From Takakia lepidozioides (taxonomy: Eukaryota; Streptophyta; Takakiopsida; Takakiales; Takakiaceae): a stretch of DNA of 64,000 nucleotides. How positions within the stretch are numbered: the stretch's first letter is position 1; each line of letters begins with the position of its first letter. Below the pieces are notes generated by a model. The model saw only the letters and a program-made list of their open reading frames with translations, was not told the origin of the DNA and ran no database searches. The position numbers and the translations under genes are program-made. The stretch is from assembly GCA_030704615.1 (NCBI GenBank), contig CM060733.1:63176001-63240000 (forward strand), read 5' to 3'. Shown piece by piece: positions 35,296 to 46,799 of the stretch.

Positions 35296-37525
35296 TGCAT
35301 GTGTTTGAGCAATATTTGTCCCCATTCGTGTCAATATGTATACAGGTTGAATTTTCAAGCACAAACCTTCATTTCCAGTAAGGAGAAACACTGAACTGGT
35401 TGGAGATGATAACGCAGACTCCAGACAGTATACTATGGTGAGTTCTACGCAATGGAAACTCTCATATATCGAACTTTGCATCACATGAACTAAAATTGTT
35501 GTAAGGAAAATGAACATCTCAAGCACTGTAGTAGTATGGGCCCTGTAATAAAGCAAAGTTTCAAAGTTTCTGGGACCTGTCAAATGGTATACTGAACATA
35601 CTGGCAAAGTTTCAAAGTAAACAAGAAATCATTTGGATGGTCAACTATTCGTTCGCCCTTTGAATGAACATCTACGTGTTGTAGAGATGGAAAACTGCGT
35701 TTCACCTGCACATGATTTTTTATTTTTTTTCCATTTTTTCAACCATATGATTGATGACAACATATGCAATGTGCGTGCAAAATTTGGGAATGAAGTAAAG
35801 TCATCTGGACCCAAAACCATATTTTCTGCTCTCATTTGCACTCCAAAGTTGATTTTTCTTCAACTTCATGCACTCTTCATAAAGAGTTCTACAATAGTGA
35901 GTGAAAAAACTTTTTATTTTTTTAATTTTTGTTTGATCTATTTTTTTGCATGGATGTAGTGGTGTCCGCAATCATAGACATTCTAAATCCTTATTTACTT
36001 AATTCATTTAAATTCGATTTAATTCAAAATTGGTTCAAAGGTGAGTGCGTCGTTAGGGAGGTAAATGTTTTTTTTTTTGGTTGTGAATCTCTACACATGT
36101 GTTGGTGACATATTCAAGCACATGCGGGCAAAAGTTGAGCTTGAACCACATTTGTGATTTTTGATTTTATGATTTCATGAATTGATGAATTGATGATTTG
36201 ATGATTTGATGTTTAATTTGATGTTGATTTTGAAATAAGGCCAAAGCTTCATACAAAGCGAAATCATCGGATGTTGTGCTTCTCTCTACCATCCCACCTG
36301 AGCATGTGCGCGTCGGTCGGTCGTACCTTTTTTGTATTTTAGAAAATGCCAAAGGTGAGATTGAAGGTTGGGAACAGTCCGATACACCAACAAATATTTG
36401 ATGCCATTGTGTTTGCAAAGAACCATGGATCCGTGTACAAAGAACTCAAGGTAGAAAACAAATCGTGGTATAATCGTGGAGTTGCTTGCTAATCGTTTCA
36501 TCAGACACGCATTGGGTTTCATGAGAAAGCTGGTTGTGTTGATTGTTCCTCCAGAAACAATTTGATGATTTGATTTGATGATTGCGAGGGTTGCAAGCAT
36601 CATTTGCAGCCAGAAGAACACCGACAATTTGTAGGGTAACGTCCGGTCGCGAAGATGCAGAAGGTGAAGCATTATGAACAGTGACGAGTTTTCAATGTTT
36701 GCATTAGAACCCGCAATCATTTTATCACTGTTCAAACGGATTCCATCATTTGAAATATACTTGGCCCGGTCAATTGTACAATGTCGCTTGGCTGCCGTCA
36801 TCATCTCCAACAGCCCCATGGCTTCAGTAACCCTCGTCTCTTGGTTTGCATGAAGGTCCCATGTCCACTGGGTTCGAAGTAAGGGTAATCTGAATGACCC
36901 CACCACCTGGGCTTGCACCTTGTAGTCTGTCGAGGTGCACCCCAATGGCATATTTCAGGAACTCCCTAGGCTCCTTCATATCATCGGATGTTGTGCTTCT
37001 CTTTACCATCCAACCTGAGCATGTGTGCGAGCTTTTCTGTGACGAAGAGTATGCACCCTTGCCTTCATTCAGGGAGAGCCTTTTTCTTCTGAATACCATC
37101 ATGTATTTGATGCCATTCACAGATACCCTCCACTTGAGAAATGGAGAAAGAGATAGAGGTCTACTTAGCCTTATTGTTCTGCACCTTATAGCCACAAAGG
37201 ATGGGAGATAGCCCATTGTTTGTCTGTTTATGTTCACTGTAAACTAATTTGATGTTGTGTGTTGTGAAGTCATTCTACTTACCAGGCTGGTTGGACGAAA
37301 CGACCAATGAGGAACTATCAAAGGAAGAACACCATCCTTCCACCCCTGTATATTTGGTGCCGAAAGGACTACGAAAGGAAGCTGGCTAGGGGCCTGCCAC
37401 AAGAGGCTAGGCTGTCAGCTTCCACCAGCTCAGTCCAACATTTAAATGTGAAGTCAAATCTTGCACCAAAGAGCCAAGGCTTTCAATTCCATGGCTCGAC
37501 CTCCTTTTTACCACCCTTAGCAGCA
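35296..37525. other. AT-rich non-coding region with a small local duplication
   Basis: No gene is supported. 36175-36235 is a TTGATGATTTGATG simple repeat. About 55 bases around CATCGGATGTTGTGCTTCTC occur at 36265 and again at 36979, followed in both by CCTGAGCATGTG, a phrase that also belongs to the satellite unit starting at 37.5 kb. The frames on both strands here do not resemble known proteins. Confidence 0.4.
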
Positions 37526-38960
37526 AGGTCCTGCAATGGTGAGAATATGGCCTGAGCATGTGCGCGTCGCTCGGTCGCTCGGTCGATCGTCCCATTTTTG
37601 TATTTTAGAACGCGACCATCATCGGCGGAGGTCGCTCTTTTAAAAATAAAAAAAATAAAAAAACAAAGTGATCGCACAATTGACAGTCACTTCTTTTGTA
37701 ATCTCAAAAACTCATGCAATGGTGAGAATACGGCCTGAGCATGTGCACATCGGTCGGTCGGAGGTGGCTCATTTTAAAAATAAAATAAATATTTTTTAAT
37801 AAAAATAAAATAAAATAACCGCACAATTGACAGTAGCTTATTTTTTTAATTTCAAAAACTCCTGCAATGGTGAGAATATGGCCTGTGCGCGTCGATGGCT
37901 CGGTCGGAGGTCGATCCTTTTAAAAATAAAATAAACTAAACTAAACTAAACCAAATATTTTCTTTCTTAATTTTTTTTTTAAAAAAAATGACCGCACAAT
38001 TGACGGTCGTTTTTTTTAAATTTCAAAAACTCCTGCAATGGTGAGAATATGGCCTAAGCATGTGCACATCCGTCGGTCGGTCGGAGGTCGCTCTTTTTTT
38101 TTTTTTTAATAAAAAATAAATTATGTATAAATAAATAAAATGACTGCACAATTGACGACCGCTTTTAATTTCAAAAACTCGTGCAATGGTGAATATGGCT
38201 TGAGCATGCATGTTCATCGGTCGCAGGTCGCTCCTTTTAGAAATAAAAATATATATTTTTAAAATAAATAAATAAATAAAATGACCGCACAATTGACGGT
38301 CGCTTCTTTTTTTAATTTCAAAAACTCCTGCAATGGTGAGAATATGGCCTGAGCATGTGCACGTCGGTCAGTCGCTCGGTTGGTCAGAGGTCACTCTCCT
38401 TTTAAAAATAAAATAAAATAATTATTTCTTTTTTTCTAAATAAAAAGAAAATAAAGTAACTACACAATTGACGGTCGTTTTTTTTTTGCAAATTTCAAAA
38501 ACTCCTGCAATGGTGAGAATATGGCCGGAGAGTTTTGGCGGTCGCTTCATTTCCTTAAAAAAGAAAAAAAAACAGCGACCGCTTAGTGGACATGCGCATT
38601 GTTTACTTAAAATTTAAAAAAACAACGACCGTCAATTTATGCGCGTCGGTCGGTCAGTGGTCGCTCTTTTTAAAAATAAAATAAAATAAAATAGATAGTT
38701 TTTTTAAATAAAAATAAAATAAAATTACCGCACAATTGACGGTCACTTCTTTTTTTTTAATTTAAACTCCTGCAATGGTGAGAATATGGCCTGAGGAGGT
38801 GTGCGTTGGTCGATCAGTCGGTAGGAGGTTGCGCCTTTTAAAAATAGAATAATTTTTTTTTGGTATTTATAAAAAAAAATGATCGCACAATTGATGGTCG
38901 CTTCTTTTTTTAATTTGAAAAATATCAAGCGACCACCATACCTGTGGTTGCTTGTATTTT
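37525..38960 (+). repeat. Satellite-like array, eight units of about 150-180 bp
   Basis: The anchor TGCAATGGTGAGAAT recurs at 37532, 37714, 37863, 38034, 38182 (shorter match), 38329, 38505 and 38771. Each unit reads anchor, GAGCATGTGC, a GGTCGGTCGG-type run, AAAATAAAATAAA, then CCGCACAATTGACGGTCGC. The last part can fold because GACCG and CGGTC flank CACAATTGA. Units differ mainly in the length of the A/T tracts. Confidence 0.85.
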
Positions 38961-41285
38961 TTAATTTTATAAATATAAAGCCATATTGGCGGTAGTTTTT
39001 TTTCTCATTTTAAAAATTTGAAGCGACCGCCAATATTTTTAAAAATATGAAGTGAAGATTGGAGGGCTCCTTGTCAGAATCAGATAGGGCAATTCAAAAC
39101 ACATCTACATCATAGCATATGATTAGGAAAAATCCCCAATCATAGACAAAATTGGATGACAGGGACTCAGTGCACTTTCGTTTAAAATTCGTCCAGAGTG
39201 CTCTCTTTTGAGGTTTTCATAATGGCTTCTTTGGGCTTCACGCTTCTCACCTGTTGTTGCCGTTATGGTGCCGGATAATATGTTATGAATTGGAGGATCA
39301 ATTTACTGACAATCTGGTAGTTCGTGTTTGTATTATCTGTCTTGGATAGGGGCAGGCAAGATTGTGGTTTAACAGCTTGGTTGTTTACCTTGGCACATGA
39401 TACTTAAAAATCCAGATCGGGGTTGTCATGTGAACGATATGTCATGGTTTTAGTCATGATTAACTAGAACTACCTACTTCTAGTTAACTGGGACATTTTG
39501 GATATTTATATGTGCATTTAGTGTGTTGGGACTTCATTTGGTCTCATATGTTAAGTGAGGTGTCAAGCCTCACTTGGGATATGGGGATGGATTTTCCCCT
39601 TGTGAGGGTTGAGGAGGCTCATCTTCTTGTAGTTGAGCCTCCATGAGCCTCTCCCACCTCCATAGCTCTAGGTATTGAGAGGGAGTGTGGTGAGGGCTTT
39701 GTAGGGTGGATTCCCTTAGCAAAGGTGCCCTTGGCTTGACTTAGTTTATGTGATTGAGTGGATTCATGAGTGAAGTGTTTCCATTGTGTTCACTTTTCAT
39801 TATCACTACAAGAAGATGACCTTATGCTTGTGAGTGCGGAGTGTAAGGATTAGTGTAGTACTTGTGTTGGTGTACACCAAGGAGTGAGAGAGCTAGGAAA
39901 GCTCAAGTATTTCACTGTAAGGCTTGCAAGGTGTTGCAAAGAAGAGTGTTTTTGCATTGCATTAAAGAGGTGAAGAGCTCAAGGATAGAGCTATTGAGTT
40001 ACAAGACTTTGCAGAGATGGAGAGCTTAAGGAGAGAGCTCTTGTATCACAAAGCTTGCATGGTTTTTCAAGGTAAGTGATTGTATGTGCACTAAGGGTTT
40101 AAGAGCTTGGAAAAGAGCTCTTGCATCACAAGAGAAGCGTCTTGTGTGTGGAGAAGATAGACACTAGGGTTTCAAGAGCAATCTCTAGTTGTTCATGGTG
40201 TGAAAGAGAAGCCAAAGAGCGGCATATGCTTGGGTTGGAAACACCATAAAAGGAGTACAACAAAGGTAGCTTGAGGAGCATTGAGTAGTTCAAGAGAAGC
40301 TAAGAAGTGGTTGTTCTATCCATGGTGAAATGAAGCCAAGTAGGGTTTCATTTGGTTGACAAACAAGCAAGCAAAGGCGGGCTAGAAGGGAGTGCTTTTG
40401 CTAGTTCTATGAGTTCTTGCTCTTGGTGAAGCAAGTGGTTGACCAAGCAAGTGGCGCATGTGTGGAGCATGCTTTCCAAGTGTGGCTTCCAATTCAAGCT
40501 TGAGGAGAGCTAGAAGGTGAAGTGAGCAATTTCATTCCTTGTGTATGAGGTGGTGTATGTTGTGGAAGAAAAGCCAAGGAGCTACATAGGCTAGGGCTTG
40601 AAGACAACAAAAGCAACCACTTGGAGAGCATCAAGAAGCTCAAGATGACTCCAAAGGGAAGCATGTGGATGAGAATTCTATCCATGATGATGTGAAACCA
40701 AGCCTAGAGTATTGAAGAGCTTGGAGCACATGTGGGAGATCATTGGAGGTGGTCTTTGAGGAAAGGAGATTGGGGCTCAAAGCATGCATAGCAACTTCAA
40801 CCATACATTAGCATGTGACGAGACGAGGAAGGGGAAGGTGAAGCTCATGTATTCATTCCCTTTTTGCTTAAGTTTTGTGGTGGATGGTTGATCAAGCAAG
40901 TGATGCTTATGTGGAGCATGCTCTTTAGGGCTTATGACTTCAAGTTTGAGAAGATGAGCTCTTGAATATAGATGTGGATACACATTATGGTGAATGAAGA
41001 CAACACCTAGGTCAAGATATGGAAGTAAGTGTGACTAGCCCATGCAAGGGAAAGCACATAGAGATGGCATACAAAATTCAAATTGAAGCAAGGCTTGGCG
41101 ATTATCATTGGGCACATTAGCTTGTTATGAGTTCCAAGGAGATCAAGAGGAACTTGTCAATTTGGGATGAATGCATTGCAAAGTAAGATAATGCAATCTT
41201 GCATGCATGTTAGGGGGGAAGATACCATGAAGAAGGTGTTTTTTACTATACTCTACAAACCCTAGTCTCCATACACTTCAAGAAA
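38961..41285. other. Non-coding region, possibly LTR or leader of the following Gypsy element
   Basis: No protein family is seen. Two imperfect copies of a stretch of several hundred bases lie at about 40200-40500 and 40560-40960; both contain AAGCCAA.GAGC, TCTATCCATG.TG and CAAGCAAGTG..GC.TATGTGGAGCATGCT words. Purine-rich, stop-rich sequence of this kind is common in plant LTRs, but I could not pair it with a second LTR or find a primer-binding site. Confidence 0.3.
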
Positions 41286-41289
41286 CTGT

Positions 41290-41510
41290 GTATGGGCTCC
41301 ATCTGCCCGACATACACTTTTTTGAACAGAGTATGGGCCCCCTCTGCCCAGCATACACTTTTGTGGAAAATGTATGGGCCCTCTCTGCCCAACATACATT
41401 TTTGTGAACAATGTATGGACTCCCTCTGCCCCACCATACTCTTTTGTGAACAGTGTATGGATACAAGTGGAGAGACTTTGCCTACCATACGTTTTCATTA
41501 AAAGTGTATG
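41290..41510 (+). repeat. 41-bp minisatellite, about five units
   Basis: GTATGG starts units at 41290, 41331, 41372, 41413 and 41455, a period of 41-42. Each unit has CTCTGCCC.ACATACACTTTT-type sequence and ends TGTGAACA. The last unit is degenerate. Confidence 0.85.
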
Positions 41511-41539
41511 ATATCTAGGGTGTATCTGGAGGAGTATTG

Positions 41540-41920
41540 CCTTTGGAGGATCTTTGGGGGGTCCTTTGAGGAGATTTTGTAAGACACTTGAAGAGCTCTT
41601 GAAGGGGTGTTTGGAGGACTGTTTGGAGGACTATTGGGGGTCCTTGAAGACCAATATTTGGCAAACATTTGGAGCATTTGGAGGGCTATTTGGAGGACTA
41701 TTTGGGGTCTTTGGAGGCCAATATTTGGCGAGCTTAAGGAGTCTTTGGCGACTTGTTTGAAGGACTATTTGGGGTCCTTGAGGGCCAAGATTTGGCAGGC
41801 TCTTGGGGCCTTGGTGGACTATTTGGAATCCAATTGTACAGGCTTTAGGGACCTTAGTGAGATTGTTTGAGAGACATCTTGAGGGCTCTTGGAAAGTTAT
41901 TTGAGAGATCCTGGAAGGTA
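41540..41920 (+). repeat. Degenerate TTTGGAGGACTATTTGGGG repeats
   Basis: About 380 bases of G/T-rich words (TTGGAGGAC, TTTGGGGTCC, TTGGCGA) repeat irregularly. They create a Gly/Leu-rich open frame, which I read as an artefact. Confidence 0.6.
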
Positions 41921-42479
41921 GTCCTGTCTGTTGGTCATGAGCAAGAGCGTTTAGAGATAGGGGGAGACTAGTTGGATGAGAGCATTTTGGGATTAGGAAT
42001 TGCTGTAGTCTCTCTTCCCCGTAGTCTTCCACCCTCTCTGTAGGCCAAAACCTTTCCGTAGGTGGAGGCAAGAGTCAGTCCGGGTGTGGGCTGGGGTGTC
42101 TTGCAAGAGTGACACTGTGGAGTGTTTTTTGGTGTGGGGGAGTTACTGTCTTGATTTTCTTGCATTTGGATCCCCCCCACACTTGCATGCTTGACTGTGC
42201 GCCATGTCAATTTTGTGTGGGCGCTTGTTTTCATAGGAGGTTGGTCCGGATTTGATCACCAACCAATCCTAGAGCGTGCTATCGGTGGTGAGGTTGGGGT
42301 GATGACCAGTTAGACCATCATTGTTTCTCTTATGGTGAGGCTGGGTTGATGACCAGCAGACCATAGGAGTGCTTATGGTGGAGCAGGTGCAGGTGTAGGT
42401 TTATGTTACGAACCTAGTACTAGTCTAAGCCATAGGCCGCAACAAGTTCTCTACCTGGTTACCTTGTGGAGAGGGCATC

Positions 42480-43410
42480 ATGGAGGTGCCACCAGTTGCT
42501 GAGGGGAGTGTCGGTGCGAGCACCAGCGATATTAGTGGGTACACAAGACGAGGTGTGCGGTTTAGGCCACCTTCACCTTCAGTGTCTTCTGAGGAAGGTT
42601 CAGACTCGGAGTCAGGAGGATTCTCGCCGAGGGTGCAAGCCATTTCCGTACCATTGTTGTGGGACACGATGGAGGAGATGTATGGAGCTACCAAGGGGCC
42701 ACGTAGGTACTCTGGAGCTATGGGCACCATCGAGCTTGATGACTTCATACATGAGCTTGATAGTTGGTGTGATTTGCAACAAATGCGCAATCCACAAATG
42801 TTTACACATTTTATGGCGTGGAAGGGGCTATTCCAACACCTTGAAGGGCCGCCCATGGATGATTACCATGAATTTAGGCGGGGAAATGAGGTGGAGATTG
42901 AGGAGTGGTGACAATATTGGTCACCTGACTATGTCTCCATCACTAAAGGCACAACAGCAAAATCCACGGCAACAACGGCAGCAGCTACACGAGCGGAAAA
43001 CAGAGTCAGGATCAGCTGGGACATCCATTACAGCTCCTACCGTTGCACCAACACCTATGTCTGCCTTCAACCCGATTGTGGAAGAGTTGAGAAAGAACTA
43101 CCAGGGGGTGAGAATAGAGAAGTTGTGGAGCTTGTAAGAGTTCCAGCGAAAGCCTACTGAGAGTTTGAGGTAGGCTTACACTCGCATGAGGCGCTTGATA
43201 AATGTAATCCAAGGGGTTACGGAAGCTCAAGCAATTCAATTCTGGTATGGCATATTGGATAAGGAGCTGAGGAGAAGGGTGCGGGATGCAACTCTCCTAC
43301 AAGTGGCCAAACCCACCTTAGCAAATGTGTTTTTTCTAGCCGAGCGGATAGAGCTCAACATGGTGGAGGAGCGGGTGGTTATGGTGGGTTTTGGCAAGGA
43401 GACACAATGA
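42480..43410 (+). pseudogene. Gag of a Gypsy-like retrotransposon, broken
   Basis: 42480-42911 begins MEVPPVAEGSVGASTSDISG, is Ser/Pro-rich, then enters a capsid-like region (GTIELDDFIHELDSWCDLQQ, then FMAWKGLFQHLEGPPMDDYH). A shift leads into the frame ending 43137 (AFNPIVEELRKNYQGVRIEK). 43186-43410 continues the capsid: TRMRRLINVIQGVTEAQAIQ, then FWYGILDKELRRRVRD and LANVFFLAERIELN. This is the structural protein of LTR retrotransposon particles. At least two frame interruptions make it non-functional here. It is followed by zinc knuckles and a protease on the same strand. Confidence 0.75.
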
Positions 43411-43551
43411 AGTGGGGCTCCTAGCCAACAACAACCAACTCCCCAATGTGCTCAAGGCAACAAGGGGGCTCAAATGAAGCCCAGGGAAGGTCATGAGAGA
43501 GGATCTCAGATGCAAAGGTCTCTTCCTTCATTCTTAGGCCAGCAACTGACG

Positions 43552-44859
43552 AGTGTGTCATGTTGGGATTGTGGAGGACCTCATGTCAAGAAGGATTACC
43601 CGGAGAGAGGCAAAGGGCCGACACGGGCACAACCTACACAATTGTAGTGTGGGCATTGTGGCAAGTACGGGCATGAGGAGGCCCATTGTTATGACCTGCA
43701 TCTTGAGCTACGACCAAGCCAGTTCCAAGGGAACAATGGTGGCCGAGGACGAGGCAATGTAGTCCAGAGAGGTAGAGGAGGCAGAGGTCGTGGTGGAGGT
43801 CGTAACCAACACCAAAGAGCACAGGGTCAGGGTCAAGGTCATCATCAAGGCATGGTGGGTAGACTTGCCCAGCTAGAGCAACGTCTTGCTGCCATGGCCA
43901 CTACTCATGGTGCGCCAGCTCCAAGGCCTGAGGTTCAAGCTCCACCTGCACAACCTCCTATGCCTAGGGAAGACCAAATTGGTATGGGCTTCATGTGTGG
44001 AGCCGCACTTGCAGGGCCATTGCATGTACCAGACTCTGCTGCTGTTGTCACTCGAGCAGCAACGCGTGCTCCTGAGCCAAGAGGAGCGGATGTGGATTTT
44101 GATCTACAAAGGGGGGAAGCAAGTCGTCAGACAAGGCTTTCACAGTCCTTTACATTGGCTGAGACAGTGCCACCTGCGTCATCAATGGCACCCGCTCGTC
44201 CAAGTATGTCAGAGGTAGAGCCACGAATGTCATTGGGGAGAGTTGGTGTGGCTCAGGAAATGCCAGTGGGTGGTGCTGCAAAGCAAGGTGCAGCCAGTAC
44301 ATTGTTGGGGGTGGCTACAGCGGTTTGTCAAGCTCCATTGTTTTCTGCAATGACCATTGCAATGCCAGGGATTCGGCCAGCTACTGTGTTTAGACTAGCA
44401 GCTAGACTCTGTGAGAGTGATGATGCATCGGCACTATCTGCAGGGATAGTAGATAAGGTGCAGTCTATGGATGCCTTAGATTCGAGGGTGAAGTCAGCCA
44501 CAGCTGCGCCATGGCAAGCGGCAGCTGCACGGTTGCAGGAGTTGTCAGCTATGCCAGCCATTGAGCGCAGCATGGTGACTCCTGGGGTAGTTCTGGTGGA
44601 CAATCAGGATGGAGTGTTTCAGTTGGGTGGCCCAACCGGGAGGAGATATAGGCCACTGCGAGTCTTGTTGGACTCGGGAGCTCAACCATTGATGTTGGGG
44701 AGAGCGGCAATTGCAGGCTTGGGCCTTACAGAGGTGGATTTGGAGCCTTGCTCTTTCCAGATTCAGACGTCTTTAGGTAGGGTTCAGAGAAGGCGTGAGA
44801 GATCACACGTCATGAGCCCTTCATTCGACTACAGCCAGATCATCCTACGGATGGCTTAG
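43552..44859 (+). pseudogene. Gag zinc knuckles and retropepsin of the same element
   Basis: One frame runs to 44859 with a single internal stop near 43645. It opens with a damaged knuckle (CWDCGGPHVKKDY, last Cys lost), then a complete CX2CX4HX4C knuckle CGHCGKYGHEEAHC, an RGRGNVVQRGRGGRGRG basic stretch, a long Ala/Pro-rich linker, and finally the protease active site RVLLDSGAQPLMLG (Asp codon at 44671). The Asp-Ser-Gly triad shows a retropepsin that would cut the polyprotein. The protease's later part sits in another frame downstream (44872-45018). Confidence 0.8.
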
Positions 44860-44871
44860 TCATGAGAGCCA

Positions 44872-45018
44872 AAGCCATTGTTACGGACGCGATGTCATAC
44901 GACGTACTTGTTGGTGGGGCAGTGTTGTACCCCATGGGATTTACTTTGGACTTTTGGGAGGAAACGACATCCTACAGGCTGGAGTGGCTCCTGAGGGATG
45001 GTGGTTTGGGGTGGTAAG
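44872..45018 (+). pseudogene. Protease C-terminal segment after a frameshift
   Basis: This frame reads AIVTDAMSYDVLVGGAVLYP followed by GFTLDFWEETTSYRLEW. The YDVLVG motif and a WEE..YR ending are usual downstream of a retropepsin active site in these elements. A frameshift separates it from the preceding DSGA frame, and a TAA ends it near 45016. Confidence 0.65.
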
Positions 45019-45548
45019 CTCTTGGAGGGCAATAGCCATGCAGATGATAGGCCACCACCTGATGAGGACAAGCAATTAACATACAAGGCTGAGTTGCTTC
45101 CTCATGTGCCTGTGCATAGCTCACTGTGGGGTATAGTTAGGAATTTGTATCGAGTAGCAGGCGAGTGTGTGCAACAAGCATGGCAGGAGGCCTTTCCATT
45201 GGTGGGTGAGGGGAATTCAGTGACATCATCTGGACCTCTTCAGTTAGCTCCATTGGACACAGTGCCCATTACCTGGCAACCAACTGACTCAGGGATTTGT
45301 TTGCTAGACCTGTTTGGAGGCACTAGGCTTGCAGGAGTGTTGCAAGCTGGGATTAAAGAACGAAAGTACTTGTATGTGGAGAAAGATGAGACAGCTCAGT
45401 GTATTTCTATGCGCCACGTTGTCTTGCTCACACACCAGTATCCTGAGTTGCTGCCTGTCTTAGCCATTCAAGGGTACCAAAAGGCCTTACCAGAAGACAT
45501 TACCATGTTGGGGGCGGAGGATTTGGACCGGCATGGTCCCACCGACTT
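44998..45548 (+). pseudogene. C5-cytosine methyltransferase domain of the retrotransposon, truncated
   Basis: After a linker (KAELLPHVPVHSSLWGIVRN, then CVQQAWQEAFPLVGEG) the frame shows methyltransferase motif I, ICLLDLFGGTRLAGVLQAG (first Asp at 45307), motif II YLYVEKDE, then the helix ETAQCISMRHVVLLTHQYPE and EDLDRHGPTDF. The order and spacing match DNMT3-like C5-cytosine methyltransferases, where the next residues would be the catalytic Pro-Cys motif IV. Exactly there, at 45549, a CACTA-type terminus interrupts the gene, so the catalytic half is absent. Retrotransposons carrying C5 methyltransferases have been reported from charophyte algae and dinoflagellates. The position after gag and protease argues the domain belongs to the element rather than to a host gene. 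Confidence 0.8.
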
Positions 45549-46250
45549 CACTAGAAGAAAAAACGGCTTTTTCCACGGCTTTTTTCACACTTTTTTCCGT
45601 GGAATCCGCCCCAGTCCACACCTGCCGTGGGTGTAAGAAACGACGAGTGCTTTCGGACACCCCGTGGATGGCCTGGCTCTCGGGTGGCCCTGTGGAAAAG
45701 TCCACGGGTTGCTGAATCCACGGGTGGCCTTTTTCACGGGGTTCATGGCTTTTTCCACGAGCGACGTGTGCTTTGGCGAACACCGCCACGTGGATCGTAG
45801 ATGTACAAAGGTGTGGACTTGTCCACACCTATGGGAAAACCATGCGACTGCCTGTCACCAGGGTTTCACGACATCTGGGCAACGGTGTGTGCAACACGTG
45901 TATTTTTGTGGGGATGACACATGTATGGAGACAAAGAGGCGATGTGCACTTATGTGGAGCGGACATCTGGCGTGGCATGTGGGTGTGAAAAAAGCCATTC
46001 GGTGTGAGACCATCCACTGGCTGTTTTCACAGCTTCAGCAAGTTTGGGGCCACGTGTTCCGTGGCAAACACCGCCACGTGGATCCTAAATGTACAAAGGG
46101 TGTGGACTTGTCCACACCTACGGGAAAATGATGCGACACCCTATTACCTGGGCTTGACGACATGTGGGCAACGGTATGGGCAACCCGTGTATTTTGGAGA
46201 GGACGGCACGTGGCGTAATCTGCATGGAGTGGGTGTGTAGTATTTTACTG
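45549..46250 (+). mobile_element. CACTA-type terminus and subterminal repeats
   Basis: The sequence starts CACTAGAAGAAAAAACGGC, close to the plant CACTA terminal consensus CACTACAAGAAAA. A subterminal zone of short words in both orientations follows (CCACGG, GTGGAAAAGTCCACG, CCACGTGG). From 45781 a 288-bp segment is tandemly repeated (second copy from 46069), each copy holding the inverted repeat GTGTGGACTTGTCCACAC. Related termini start at 57927 and 62042 and share about the first 260 bases. The TNP1-like gene at 46.8-47.8 kb is transcribed towards this end, so it would be the element's conventional 3' end. I did not find the opposite terminus. Confidence 0.75.
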
Positions 46251-46799
46251 CCTATATTGTAGGTCATTCCACATAGCCACAGGAGCATACCATAGTGGGT
46301 CTGAAATATTCTACTGCTGATGTTGTAGGTCATTCCACAAAAATGTGGAAGATGCCACAGGCAAGCTACGGTTGATTTCACATATTTGTGACGTCATGGT
46401 GTGCACAATTATTCCATAGGCATCATGATCATATCACAAATCGTGATACTGTCCACACTGTCAGTTTCACAGTCCATGTGAAATATGACTCATATACATA
46501 AACACAATTCCAAAGCACCGCGGCAACAACCTGCTCATGACATGTACAATTGACTAAGCATGGCCAGAACAACAGAAAGAATGACCAGATGCAAGGGTGC
46601 TTCAAAGTTGGGTACGCCCTTCATTGCCCAAATAAAGTTTAGTCTGAACATGCAAGTATTGCAGAGTCTGCACTGTTGATCACAACCCCACAATGTACCC
46701 AAATCCTACATTGATGCGCACAATCACGAAAAAAAAGTGAAATCGATATGAAGTGGCGTTCAGTCAAAATTGCCTTCAAATTGAGGATCCCCCACAACC
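46251..46799. other. CACTA interior, non-coding
   Basis: Two copies of a GTAGGTCATTCCACA-type sequence lie near 46258 and 46325. Otherwise I see no gene; it is probably 3' UTR and subterminal sequence of the TNP1-like gene. Confidence 0.4.

Noticed and set aside
39804-39821. CACTACAAGAAGATGACC as a CACTA terminus
   Set aside because: No subterminal repeats, partner end or transposon gene lies next to it; a chance match is likely.
41554-41870. Gly/Leu-rich ORFs on the plus strand
   Set aside because: They are produced by the TTTGGAGGAC repeats and show no other coding sign.
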